Translations under genes and position numbers: made by a program | The notes under the pieces: model-generated | The model's input: only the letters and a program-made list of their open reading frames with translations | The model's database searches: none | What the model was told of the DNA's origin: nothing | Shown here: piece by piece, positions 15,848 through 24,326 of the stretch | How the letters are laid out: each line of letters begins with the position of its first letter | Numbering within the stretch: the first letter of the stretch is position 1 | NCBI GenBank assembly: GCA_964348115.1 | Contig: CAYGBY010000028.1 | Coordinates: forward strand, 1-26,907 | Length of the DNA: 26,907 nucleotides | Direction of reading: 5' to 3' | Source of the DNA: Azophilus sp964348115 | GTDB taxonomy: Bacteria > Pseudomonadota > Gammaproteobacteria > Pseudomonadales > Azotimanducaceae

Positions 15848-16332
15848 CGTCGTAGCCTTAAGTGGTCGTGTTCATAGTCGAGGCTTCCTCCACGACACCA
15901 GCGAACCTGGTCGCCATGTGGCCTATGGCGATCAGAGTTCAGCCATCCCATTTCGCTAGGAGTGTTTCTGGAGCCGGGGTACACCGGCTACGCTCTGCTA
16001 CATGTTGGCATCAGGCCTCCTGCGCTTCCCGATGAGCGCCTCGCGTCGGCATCACTTCCAAGCTCTGGTCATCAGCGGTCCCCCGCCGAGGGCACCGTAC
16101 GCACTATAGCTCACCCCCCGATGTAAGGTAAACGGTTGACGACCGCCTGATTGCACCCCTCGGCCAGTGACGCGATTCCCAACGCATCGAGGATAGCCCG
16201 CTGTTTCGCTTCCGGGCGCGTCGCCTTTCCAGCTGCTTTGGGATCCAGGATAGCCGCCATAACGTCTTCCGCCAGTGTGCGAGGCGGCAAACACAAGGGC
16301 GCCATGATCCGGGTTCCAGGCCCTTGGCTGAT
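15848..16332. other. Gene-poor stretch between waaF and the SDH protease
   Basis: These 485 bp lie upstream of the protease gene and downstream of waaF. On the minus strand, 16305-16111 reads as a 64-residue frame (RTLAEDVMAAILDPKAAG... CNQAVVNRLPYIGG) that looks like natural protein but is too short and has no known motif; it may be the tail of a decayed gene. Between 15848 and 16110 I see no credible gene. The stretch is a likely junction of the inserted islet and presumably holds the protease promoter. Confidence 0.45.
16111..16305 (-). pseudogene. Possible remnant of a decayed gene
   Basis: A 64-residue frame starts with ATG at 16305; an in-frame TAG lies just upstream. It has good amino-acid composition and an alternating helix-like pattern (EDVMAAILDPKAAGKATRP), ending PYIGG. 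The family is not recognised. It is on the same strand as the waa genes, just after the waaF stop. It could equally be a chance frame. Confidence 0.25.
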
Positions 16333-17337
16333 CTAAACCCGTGCGGAGCCCAGGGCCCCGGCCACTTCTTCCGGGCCCAGTCGGCGCAGGCAGTTATGGT
16401 GTCCCAATGGACATTCCCGCTGGAAGCAGGGCCGGCAATCCAAGTTCAGGGCCAGCACCTTGGCGCTGGGGTCCAGCGGCGGCGTGAAGTTTGGGGAGGT
16501 GGCGCCGAATAGGGCCACCACCTTGACGGCCAAGGCCACCGCCGCGTGCATCAGGCCGGAGTCGTTGGTCACAACGGCTTCGGCCAAGGAAAGCAAATCC
16601 ACCGCGTCCGGCAAGCTGGTGCGGCCAGTGAGGTCGACAACGCCCGGTGCCTGGCTGGCGATGGCAGCGCCAATGGGACGGTCAGCCGGCGAGCCCAGCA
16701 GCCAGACGCTGCGCCCAGCCCGCATCCGGCTGCGGGCCAAGGCGGCGAAGTGCTCGGCCGGCCAGCGCTTGGCCGGGCCAAACGCAGCGCCAGGGCAAAG
16801 CACGGTGATGGGGGCATCAGTCTGCAGGGTCAATCGCGCAACCAGCGCCGCCCGGTTGCGCATGTCCGCCCGCAGCACGGGTTTCGGCCAGGGCGCCCTG
16901 AGCCGTGCGCGGGGCGGGTGCGCCAAGGCGATGAAGCGCTGCACCATCAGCGGATAGCGCTTGGGATTGAGCCGCCGCCAGTCATTCAGCAGGCCAAGGC
17001 GCGCCTCCCCCAGCCAGCCGATGCGCTTGGGCACCTTCGCCCACCAAGGCACCAGGGCGGATTTGAAGCTGTTGGGCAGCACATAGGCGGCGGCAAAAGC
17101 CTCTTGCCGCAGCGCCAAGCCCAAACGCCGCCGTTCGCGCAAACCCAAGGCGCCGTGGGCGACCGGCAGTTCATGCACCGCAGCGATGCCGGGCATCCGG
17201 GAACCCAAGGGGGCTGTGGCGGGCGGCGCCACCGCGTGAATCTCCAGCCCCGGGCGCCGTTGCATCAGCACCTGCACCAGCGCATGGGCCATCACCATGT
17301 CGCCCACCCAAGCCGGTGCGATAAGCAAGACCTTCAT
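16333..17337 (-). CDS. waaF: LPS heptosyltransferase II
   Basis: The 334-residue product starts at ATG 17337, with GGAG eight nt upstream; the longer frame adds only seven codons. The N-terminus MKVLLIAPAWVGDMVMAHALVQ is the WaaF form of the GT9 signature. LPNSFKSALVPWWAKVPKRIGW (in part) and TNDSGLMHAAVALAVKVVALFGATSPNFTPPL (in part, near residue 257) are typical of heptosyltransferase II. It adds the second heptose to heptose I. It follows ilvE as in P. aeruginosa, but with a 495-bp gap holding an inverted-repeat element. Confidence 0.95.
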   Translation of the reverse strand: MKVLLIAPAWVGDMVMAHALVQVLMQRRPGLEIHAVAPPATAPLGSRMPGIAAVHELPVAHGALGLRERRRLGLALRQEAFAAAYVLPNSFKSALVPWWAKVPKRIGWLGEARLGLLNDWRRLNPKRYPLMVQRFIALAHPPRARLRAPWPKPVLRADMRNRAALVARLTLQTDAPITVLCPGAAFGPAKRWPAEHFAALARSRMRAGRSVWLLGSPADRPIGAAIASQAPGVVDLTGRTSLPDAVDLLSLAEAVVTNDSGLMHAAVALAVKVVALFGATSPNFTPPLDPSAKVLALNLDCRPCFQRECPLGHHNCLRRLGPEEVAGALGSARV

Positions 17338-17832
17338 CTTGATATCTCCGTCGGCCACTTACGCTGCCGAGCCAAGCCGAACAGCGCCCAACAGGGCACC
17401 GGCAAATTCAGCGAACTGGGCGGAACGCCAACGATTGACGATGGCGAAACGCCTTGTGGAACCTCTGCACAAGTCCCAGAAGCCCAGAGGAGCCTAGGTG
17501 GCGTGATGGCAGGGCGCGGCGATGCCGTGCGGCGGGCCCCGCACAATGCGCCGCAACACAGCCAGCGCGCCCTTTAGGCCCTCCCGAAGGGCACACCGCA
17601 GCGGGCGGACTGTGGAATCCCCGCCGCGCTGCGGGCCGCCTTCCCATAGCCGCAACGCCGTCTCCGCCCGCAAACAGCGGGGTGCTGGGCGGCCGCGACT
17701 TGTTCACAGGTTCCTTAGGCGCGGGGCACACGGAAATCCCAGGCTTCGACGCCGGCGGCCCCTGCCCCAGCGTACGCCGTTGCCGGATGGTGCTGCAGCC
17801 CGCCAAAGCCGGTTCTGGGCCTGCCTCCGACC
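17338..17832. other. Intergenic region between ilvE and waaF
   Basis: These 495 bp include the 257-bp element at 17458-17714. The remaining flanks (17338-17457 and 17715-17832) show no gene. Frames here are either antisense or lack motifs. The last 20 or so nt before waaF carry its ribosome site. Confidence 0.6.
17458..17714. mobile_element. Non-autonomous inverted-repeat element (257 bp)
   Basis: Ends GGAACCTCTGCACAAGTC (17458-17475) and, inverted, GGAACCTGTGAACAAGTC (17714-17697) match at 16 of 18 positions. The ends resemble those I associate with IS5-group elements, but this is from memory. The interior has no transposase frame; a small hairpin GCCCT/AGGGC is present near 17578. No clear target duplication is visible, so it is probably old, or a fragment. 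Confidence 0.55.
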
Positions 17833-18762
17833 CTACACCGGCGTATGCCATTGCGGGAAGGCGTCGCGGCGCCCGCGCACTTGGTCGAAATAGGCGGCCT
17901 GAAGCTGCTCTGTGATGGGGCCACGCCGACCGTTCCCGATGCGGCGCCCATCGAGTTCCCGAATTGGCAGCACCTCCGCCGCCGTGCCGGTGAAGAACGC
18001 CTCGTCGCAGATGTACACTTCGTCGCGGGTGATGCGCCGCTCCAGGATATCGATGCCGGCCTCCGCCGCCAAGCGGAACACGGTGTCGCGGGTGATGCCG
18101 TCCAGGCAGCTGGTCAGCTCCGGTGTGTGCAGGACCCCATTCCGGGCGACGAAGATGTTTTCTCCCGAGCCTTCCGCCACGTAACCCTCGTTGTCCAGCA
18201 GCAAGGCCTCGTCGCAGCCGCTGTCCAAGGCTTCGTGCAAAGCCAGGATGGAGTTGATGTAGTTGCCGTTGGATTTGGCCTTGCACATGGTGATGTTGAC
18301 ATGGTGGCGGGTGTAGGAGGAGGTGCGAACGCTGATGCCGGCCTGTCGTGCGTCCGCGTCCATGTAATCCGGCCAAGGCCAAGCGGCGATGGCGAGGTTC
18401 ACCGACAGGCCCTGGGCCCGCAGGCCCATGGCCTCGGAGCCCAAATAGACCACGGGGCGTATGTAGCCCTCCTCCAGTTGATTGGCCCGGAACGTTTCCA
18501 CCTGGGCGGCGTTGACCGCCTCCGGGGTGTAGGGCAGCTTGATTCCCAGGATGTGTGCGGAGTTGAACAGGCGCTTCGTATGTTCCGCCAAGCGGAAAAC
18601 GCAGGGGCCCTTGGGGGTTCTGTAGGCCCGCACCCCTTCAAATACCCCTAGGCCGTAGTGCAGGGTGTGGGTCAGCACGTGCACCTTGGCTTCCCGCCAC
18701 GGCGTCAGAGCGCCGTTCTGCCAAATGTAGCCATCTCGGTCCGCGAAATTCACGATGGTCAT
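17833..18762 (-). CDS. ilvE: Branched-chain amino-acid aminotransferase
   Basis: The 309-residue class IV PLP aminotransferase carries out the last step of Val, Leu and Ile synthesis with glutamate as donor. Visible markers: HTLHYGLGVFEGVRAY at 32-47, the PLP lysine most likely K163 in MCKAKSNGNYINSILALHEAL, and DEALLLDNEGYVAEGSGENIF at 184-204 including the conserved E197. Length matches E. coli IlvE. It begins 47 nt after the glnE stop, on the same strand, so glnE and ilvE may be co-transcribed, though a TTGACG sequence in the gap could be a -35 element. Confidence 0.97.
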   Translation of the reverse strand: MTIVNFADRDGYIWQNGALTPWREAKVHVLTHTLHYGLGVFEGVRAYRTPKGPCVFRLAEHTKRLFNSAHILGIKLPYTPEAVNAAQVETFRANQLEEGYIRPVVYLGSEAMGLRAQGLSVNLAIAAWPWPDYMDADARQAGISVRTSSYTRHHVNITMCKAKSNGNYINSILALHEALDSGCDEALLLDNEGYVAEGSGENIFVARNGVLHTPELTSCLDGITRDTVFRLAAEAGIDILERRITRDEVYICDEAFFTGTAAEVLPIRELDGRRIGNGRRGPITEQLQAAYFDQVRGRRDAFPQWHTPV

Positions 18763-18809
18763 GCTTGCCCTACTGCCGGTGAGGTGTCGTCAAGAGGCTG
18801 AAGATGGAA

Positions 18810-21563
18810 TTATAAGGTTTTTGCGGCTCTTGGGACGCCAAATAGCTGGCGCCAAACCTTGACCACGGCGCCGCGATGCTGCTCCAGCACCTTTGCGGCA
18901 CCCTCGTCCGCGCCAAGGTCCAGCAGGTTCCGGTCGCGCTGGGCGCGCAGCGCAAGATAGGCCCGCACCAAGCGCTCCGCATCCTCCTCGGCCAGCAGGC
19001 CGGCCGCCACCGCCGCCTCCAGGATGCGCACGTTATCGGAGTGCGCCACCAGCCTAGGGGCCTCATGGGCGTGGGCCAGCACTAGGTACTGCACCATGAA
19101 TTCAATGTCCACCATGCCGCCCACGCCTGCTTTCAGATCCTCTTGCCGATGGTGATGGGCGGCGATGCGCCGGCGCATTTTCTCCACTTCCCGGCGCAGG
19201 CTTTCCTGGGAGCGGGGTTGGCGAAGCAGTTGCCGGCGCAACTGTTCGAACCGCTGCGCCAGCTCCGCATCCCCAGCCACCGCCCTTGCCCGCACCAAGG
19301 CCTGGTGCTCCCACACCCAAGCGCGGCTGCGTTCGTAGTCCGCAAAGGCCTTGAGGCTGGATACCAGAAGACCTGCGCTGCCGGAGGGACGCAGGCGCAT
19401 GTCCACCTGATAGAGGGCGCCCAAGTAGGTGGGCGTGATCAGGTAGTGCAGCAGTTTTTGCGCCAGCCGATGCAGGAAGCGGGCGGCGGATGGCGGCAGA
19501 TCGTGCAGGAACACCAAGTCCAGATCGGAACCGGGGCCGAGCTCGATGCCGCCCAGCTTGCCGTAGCCCACCACGATGAAGGGCTGGCCGCTTACGCCCT
19601 CCAGCGGCCCGTAACGGGCTTCGCACTGCCGCCACGCCAAGCGCAAGGCATGCGCCAGCACGGCTTCCGCCAGGCGGGTGAGGTAGTCGCTGACGTGCAT
19701 CAACGGCAGGCCGCCCAGCAGTTCAGCCACCACTGCGCGAAAGGCGTGCCGTCCCTTGAACTGGCGCAGCTCCTCCAGCCAGGCTTCCTCATCCAAGGCG
19801 GGGCTCAGGCGGCGGCCCAAGGCTTCCACAAGGGTTTGGCGGCTGGGAGGCTGCTTGGCTGGCGTCGCCTCGAGCAACAAATCCAGCAGCATGGGGTGTT
19901 GCCGCACGCGGTCCGCCACCCAGCGGCTGGCGCTGACCAAGTTGATCAGGCGCTCCACCACGCTGGGATGATCGCGCAGCAGCGCCAAATAGGTGGAGCG
20001 ACGCAGCACGGTGCGCAGGATGGGCAGCACCCGCCTAAGGGTTTTGACCGCATCCGGCGTCAAGCTGAGCATTTGCAGCAGTTGCGGCATAAGCGCATCG
20101 AGACGCTGTTTGCCTTCCTCTCCCACGGAAGGCCGGTCTCGGCTGGCGGCCAGTTCCGCCAACAGCGCCGCGGCCTGTGCGCCATCGCCGAAACCCGCCC
20201 TGGCCAACTGCAGGGGATCATCCCGCGCCGCCCAAAGATCCAGGTCAAATTCCGTGACCTTCACGCGCAGCACCTGGTCGAACAAAGCCTCCACATTGGC
20301 GCGATGGGCCGCCAAGTCCGCCAGATAGGCGTCATAGCCGTCATAACCCAGGCTAAGGGCCAAGCGCAGGCGGCTCAAGTCCGAGGCTGGCAGCCGTTGC
20401 CCCTGCCGGTCCGCCTCCGCCTGAATGCTGTGCTCCGAATGGCGCAGGAAGCAGTAGGCGCCGCGCAGTTTGGCGCAGGTGGACGAATCGAAGACCTCCG
20501 CCCTGCGCAGGGCCGCCAAGGCATCGAGAAAGCCCGGCTGCTGCAGCGCCGGCAACCGCCCGCCACGCACCAATTGCTGCACCTGCACGGTGAACTCCGC
20601 ATCGCGAATGCCTCCGGCGCCCTGCTTGAGATCGTCCGCCTGACGGCGGTCCATCAGACGCTGCGCCTTCATTTCCCGCATGGCCTCCAAGGCGCCGACA
20701 TCCAGATAGCGGCGGTACACGAACGGGCGGACTTTCGCCAGAAACGCCGCCCCGGCATCCAGGTCCCCTGCACAGGGCCGCGCCTTGATGAAGGCGTAGC
20801 GCTCCCAATCCCGTCCGGCGGTCTCGAAATACTGCTCCATGGCTGCGCTGTGCATGGTCAGCGCCCCGCCGGCGCCATAGGGCCGCAGCCGCATATCCAC
20901 ACGAAACACGAAGCCATCTTCCGTGACCCTGTGCAGCGCCTCAATCAGCCGTTGCCCAACCCGCACGAAGAACTCCTGGCAGGAGACGCCGGAAGTGGTC
21001 CGCCCCGGCGCCTGATAGCCGAACATCAGATCAACATCCGAAGACAGGTTCAGCTCCCGCGCGCCCAGCTTGCCCAACGCCAGAACAAACAACCGTTGGG
21101 TTGCACCCGTTTCCGCCGCGACTGGCGCGCCGCGGCTGGCGGTCTCCCAGCTTTCAACCACATGCAGGGCGGCGGCAATAAGGGCATCGGCCAGAAACGA
21201 CAGAGACTCGGTGGTTTCCCGCAAGGAGGCCAGACCCAGCAGATGCCGCCACACCACCCACAACTGCCAGCGATTGCGCAGCCGCCGCAAACTGCGCTGC
21301 AAAACCGGCATGTCGGCAGCGGCGCGCACCACTTCGAGTTCCGTTTGCAGCCGCCCCGCATCCGGCGCCGCAGCGAAGGCGTCCTGGGCAAGCGTCCGGG
21401 CAAACCACTGCGGCTGCCCGCCCGCCACCCTGGCCGCAAAATCGCTGAGGCCCACCACCCAGCGGGCTTCATCGGTCAGCGGCAGTCCGGACGCCTCCTC
21501 AAACCTGTTGGCCCGCTGCGCAACAGCCTCCGGCAAACAGTGATAGTCGATAGACCTGTCCAC
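18810..21563 (-). CDS. glnE: Bifunctional glutamine synthetase adenylyltransferase/adenylyl-removase
   Basis: This large protein (917 residues from GTG 21563; E. coli GlnE is 946) adjusts glutamine synthetase by adding or removing AMP. Two nucleotidyltransferase domains are visible: the N-terminal one with GKLGARELNLSSDVDLMF (about 164-181) and the C-terminal one with GYGKLGGIELGPGSDLDLVF (about 665-685). The first would remove AMP and the second add it. The GTG start has GGAG about six nt upstream and gives the usual N-terminus (VDRSIDYHCLPEAVAQRANR); extension to 21773 gives unlike sequence. It is transcribed divergently from argE and leads toward ilvE and the LPS core genes. Confidence 0.96.
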   Translation of the reverse strand: MDRSIDYHCLPEAVAQRANRFEEASGLPLTDEARWVVGLSDFAARVAGGQPQWFARTLAQDAFAAAPDAGRLQTELEVVRAAADMPVLQRSLRRLRNRWQLWVVWRHLLGLASLRETTESLSFLADALIAAALHVVESWETASRGAPVAAETGATQRLFVLALGKLGARELNLSSDVDLMFGYQAPGRTTSGVSCQEFFVRVGQRLIEALHRVTEDGFVFRVDMRLRPYGAGGALTMHSAAMEQYFETAGRDWERYAFIKARPCAGDLDAGAAFLAKVRPFVYRRYLDVGALEAMREMKAQRLMDRRQADDLKQGAGGIRDAEFTVQVQQLVRGGRLPALQQPGFLDALAALRRAEVFDSSTCAKLRGAYCFLRHSEHSIQAEADRQGQRLPASDLSRLRLALSLGYDGYDAYLADLAAHRANVEALFDQVLRVKVTEFDLDLWAARDDPLQLARAGFGDGAQAAALLAELAASRDRPSVGEEGKQRLDALMPQLLQMLSLTPDAVKTLRRVLPILRTVLRRSTYLALLRDHPSVVERLINLVSASRWVADRVRQHPMLLDLLLEATPAKQPPSRQTLVEALGRRLSPALDEEAWLEELRQFKGRHAFRAVVAELLGGLPLMHVSDYLTRLAEAVLAHALRLAWRQCEARYGPLEGVSGQPFIVVGYGKLGGIELGPGSDLDLVFLHDLPPSAARFLHRLAQKLLHYLITPTYLGALYQVDMRLRPSGSAGLLVSSLKAFADYERSRAWVWEHQALVRARAVAGDAELAQRFEQLRRQLLRQPRSQESLRREVEKMRRRIAAHHHRQEDLKAGVGGMVDIEFMVQYLVLAHAHEAPRLVAHSDNVRILEAAVAAGLLAEEDAERLVRAYLALRAQRDRNLLDLGADEGAAKVLEQHRGAVVKVWRQLFGVPRAAKTL

Positions 21564-21793
21564 AGCGTCTCCACACCGCCAATGCGGCTTTATCCCGCAT
21601 ATTGCACCAAGGGCCTGGATGATCAAGGGCGCGGTCAGCGCGGCTGGCGCCGTCGGCAACTTCCGGAATTGGCGGCCAATGGATATTCCAATCAGAGGAC
21701 GAGCCTGAACACAGGGGTGGGGCGTGTTGCGGGAGGCATTAGCCAAATGGCCGCAATTGGGGGACAATCGCAAGTCTTTGCGCCGGGGTCGCC
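21564..21793. promoter_or_regulatory. Divergent glnE/argE intergenic region
   Basis: These 230 bp must hold promoters for both glnE (minus) and argE (plus). The glnE ribosome site GGAG lies next to its GTG. For argE I see only a weak GGGG-type site before ATG 21794. I do not see a clear ArgR-type operator (paired TNTGAATNNNNATTCANA half-sites), nor well-matched -35/-10 pairs. Confidence 0.45.
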
Positions 21794-22951
21794 ATGCCGC
21801 TGCCTACTTTCCGGGAAATGCTGGGTACGCTGATTGCCGAGCCCTCGGTTAGCTGCACCTGCCCGGACATCGACCAGGGCAACTCAAGAGTGCTGGCGCA
21901 TCTGGCCGGCTGGCTGGAGGGCATCGGCTTTGCGGTGGAACTGATGCCACTGCCAGGATGCCCAGGCAAGGGCAACCTGATCGCCACCTTAGGGGCAGAC
22001 GACAACGGCGGCGATGGCGGCCTTGTGCTGGCCGGCCACACCGACACGGTGCCCTTCGATGCCGGTTGCTGGAGCCTCGACCCCCTGGCCATGACGGAGC
22101 GCGAGGACCGTTTCTACGGCTTGGGAAGCTGCGACATGAAGGGCTTTTTTCCCATTGCGCTGTGCGCCGCTAGCGCCTTCAGGGAGGCCAAGCTGCGGGC
22201 GCCACTTACTGTGGTGGCCACCTGCGATGAGGAAACCTCCATGGCCGGGGGGCGCTTTCTGCTGGCCAGCGGCAAGCCCAAGGCGGCGGCGGCCATCGTT
22301 GGCGAACCCACGGGCCTGCAGCCCATTCATGCCCACAAGGGCTTCATGCTGTTGTCCATCCGCCTGCAGGGCGCCTCCGGGCATTCCTCCAACCCGGAAA
22401 TCGGGCGCAGCGCCTTGGACGCCATGCACGGGGTCATGGCGGAACTCATCCGCTTTCGCGAAGAGTTGGCCAGCAAGCACCGCAACCCGCTGTTCGAGGT
22501 CGCCGCGCCCACGCTGAACTTAGGCTGCCTTAGGGCCGGCGACAACCCCAACCGCATCTGCGGCCACGCGGAACTGCAGATTGACCTGCGCCTGCTGCCA
22601 GGCATGGACGTGGAAGAAGTGCTGGGCGCCCTGCGCCAGCGCATAGAAAACATCGCCGCCGCGGCTGGCACCCCAGCAACGGTCACGCCCTTCCATCAGC
22701 CGGTGCCCCCATTCCAAGCTGACGCCGACGGGCGCCTGGCGCAACTGCTGGCCCAAGCCTCCGGCAACAGGCCGGGTGCGGTCAACTTCGGCACGGAAGC
22801 CTACTTCTACCAATCCCTAGGGGCGGAAACCGTGGTGTTCGGCCCCGGCAGCATCGACCAGGCCCACCAGCCGGATGAATTCCTGGCCCAGGATCAAATT
22901 GGGCCCGCCCGGCGCACCTTGGAACAGGCCATCGCCCACTACTGCCTCTAG
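21794..22951 (+). CDS. argE: Acetylornithine deacetylase
   Basis: The 385-residue M20 metallohydrolase releases ornithine from N-acetylornithine in the linear arginine pathway. The dinuclear metal ligands can be placed: H82 (GHTDTVP), D114 (GLGSCDMKG), E146/E147 (CDEETS, E146 as general base), E173 region (IVGEPTGLQPIHAHKG) and H358 (QAHQPDEF). Length matches E. coli ArgE (383). The RxxxxGHSSNP-like dimer-domain segment (GASGHSSNPEIG) is present. The gene is followed 8 nt later by argA, so the two form an operon. Confidence 0.95.
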   Translation: MPLPTFREMLGTLIAEPSVSCTCPDIDQGNSRVLAHLAGWLEGIGFAVELMPLPGCPGKGNLIATLGADDNGGDGGLVLAGHTDTVPFDAGCWSLDPLAMTEREDRFYGLGSCDMKGFFPIALCAASAFREAKLRAPLTVVATCDEETSMAGGRFLLASGKPKAAAAIVGEPTGLQPIHAHKGFMLLSIRLQGASGHSSNPEIGRSALDAMHGVMAELIRFREELASKHRNPLFEVAAPTLNLGCLRAGDNPNRICGHAELQIDLRLLPGMDVEEVLGALRQRIENIAAAAGTPATVTPFHQPVPPFQADADGRLAQLLAQASGNRPGAVNFGTEAYFYQSLGAETVVFGPGSIDQAHQPDEFLAQDQIGPARRTLEQAIAHYCL

Positions 22952-22959
22952 ATCCTCCC

Positions 22960-24273
22960 ATGAATACGCAGGACTACGCCCGCTGGTTTCGCGCATCCAC
23001 CCCCTACATCAGCACCCACAGGGGGCGCACCTTCGTGGTGCTGTTGCCGGGCGAGGCGTTGGCGCACCCCAACCTCACCAACATCGTGCATGACCTAGCC
23101 CTGCTGCATGTGCTGGGCGCACGGTTGGTCATCGTCCACGGCGCCCGCCCCCAGATCAACGGCGCCCTGCCGAGCAGCCGCCTGCAGACCCATGAAGGCG
23201 TCTCCCGCCGCATAACCGATGCGGAGTCCATGCGCGCCATCACCGGGCTGCATGGGCATCTGCGCACCGACCTTGAGGCGCTGTTCTCCACCGGCGTGCC
23301 GAGCAGCCCGCTGCACAATGCGGATATCCGCGTGGTCGGCGGCAACTTTGTCACAGCCCGGCCCATCGGAGTATTGGATGGCACGGACTACCAACTCACC
23401 GGGGAACCACGCCGTGTGCAGGCCGCCCGCATCCAAGAGACGCTGGCCAGCCCCGCCATCGTGCTGCTGTCTCCGCTGGGCTACTCGCCATCCGGACAGG
23501 CGTTCAACCTGTCTGCGGACGAGTTGGCCGGCCATTTGGCCATCCGCCTGCAGGCCAGCAAGCTGGTGGTCTTCGACGCAGCCCCTTGCCTTAGCGATGG
23601 CGAGGGGGAGCGCCTGAGCCACCTGACGCCATCGCAACTGACCGAGGCATTGGCGGCCAGCAGGGTTGGCGCCGACACCCGTCGGCATCTCAACCTGCTG
23701 GGGCGGGCGGTGGCCGCTGGCATCGCCAGCGGCCAACTGATCAGCTACAAAGAGGACGGCGCCCTGCTGGCGGAACTGTTCACCGCGGAAGGCGTCGGCA
23801 CCCAAGTGACCCAGGATGATCGCCACCTAGTACGCCGGGCGGCGCACAAGGATGTAGCGGACATCGTGGACATGATTCGTCCCCTGGAGGAGGCGGGCCT
23901 GTTGGTGCGCCGCTCCCGCGACCTGCTGGAGCGCGAAATCGCGGAGTTTCTGGTGGCTGAACTGGATGGTTTTGTCGTGGGCTGCTGCGCCCTGCGGCCC
24001 CTTGGCGCCGCCGCCGAGCTGGCCTGCGTGGCCGTGCACCAAGCCTACCGCAACACCGGCGGCAAAGGCGTCGGCGCAAGGCTGCTGGCGGCCGCTGAGC
24101 AAGCCGCCAAGGCCGCCGGTTGCGCGCGCCTGTTCGCTCTGACCACCCAAACCCAGCACTGGTTTCTGGAAAACGGCTTCCGGGAGGCATCGGTGGCGGA
24201 TCTGCCGGCCGCCAAGCAAGCTGACTACAACCACAAACGCAACCCCAAGGTGCTCATCAAGGCGCTAACATGA
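22960..24273 (+). CDS. argA: N-acetylglutamate synthase (amino-acid kinase-GNAT fusion)
   Basis: The 437-residue protein carries out the first, arginine-inhibited step of arginine synthesis. Residues 1-285 form the amino-acid-kinase-like domain (VIVHGARPQIN near 58-68; VVGGNFVTARPIGVLDGTDY near 125-144), which binds arginine and has no kinase role. Residues 290-432 form the GNAT acetyltransferase with the acetyl-CoA loop YRNTGGKGVGARLL near 362. Length fits E. coli ArgA (443). No strong Shine-Dalgarno sequence precedes the start, so translation is probably coupled to argE, 8 nt upstream. A 53-nt gap with a GC-rich hairpin separates it from ilvD. Confidence 0.96.
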   Translation: MNTQDYARWFRASTPYISTHRGRTFVVLLPGEALAHPNLTNIVHDLALLHVLGARLVIVHGARPQINGALPSSRLQTHEGVSRRITDAESMRAITGLHGHLRTDLEALFSTGVPSSPLHNADIRVVGGNFVTARPIGVLDGTDYQLTGEPRRVQAARIQETLASPAIVLLSPLGYSPSGQAFNLSADELAGHLAIRLQASKLVVFDAAPCLSDGEGERLSHLTPSQLTEALAASRVGADTRRHLNLLGRAVAAGIASGQLISYKEDGALLAELFTAEGVGTQVTQDDRHLVRRAAHKDVADIVDMIRPLEEAGLLVRRSRDLLEREIAEFLVAELDGFVVGCCALRPLGAAAELACVAVHQAYRNTGGKGVGARLLAAAEQAAKAAGCARLFALTTQTQHWFLENGFREASVADLPAAKQADYNHKRNPKVLIKALT

Positions 24274-24326
24274 ACCCCACCGGGCGGGCGCCGCCCAGTG
24301 CCCAATGCAACCGCTGAGAGTCAGCC

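Noticed and set aside
17408..18382. 324-residue minus-strand frame
   Set aside because: Another frame of ilvE and the element next to it; no conserved motif.
19143..21833. 896-residue plus-strand open frame
   Set aside because: It is the antisense shadow of glnE, rich in Gln/Gly/His/Arg with no motifs; glnE is clear on the other strand.
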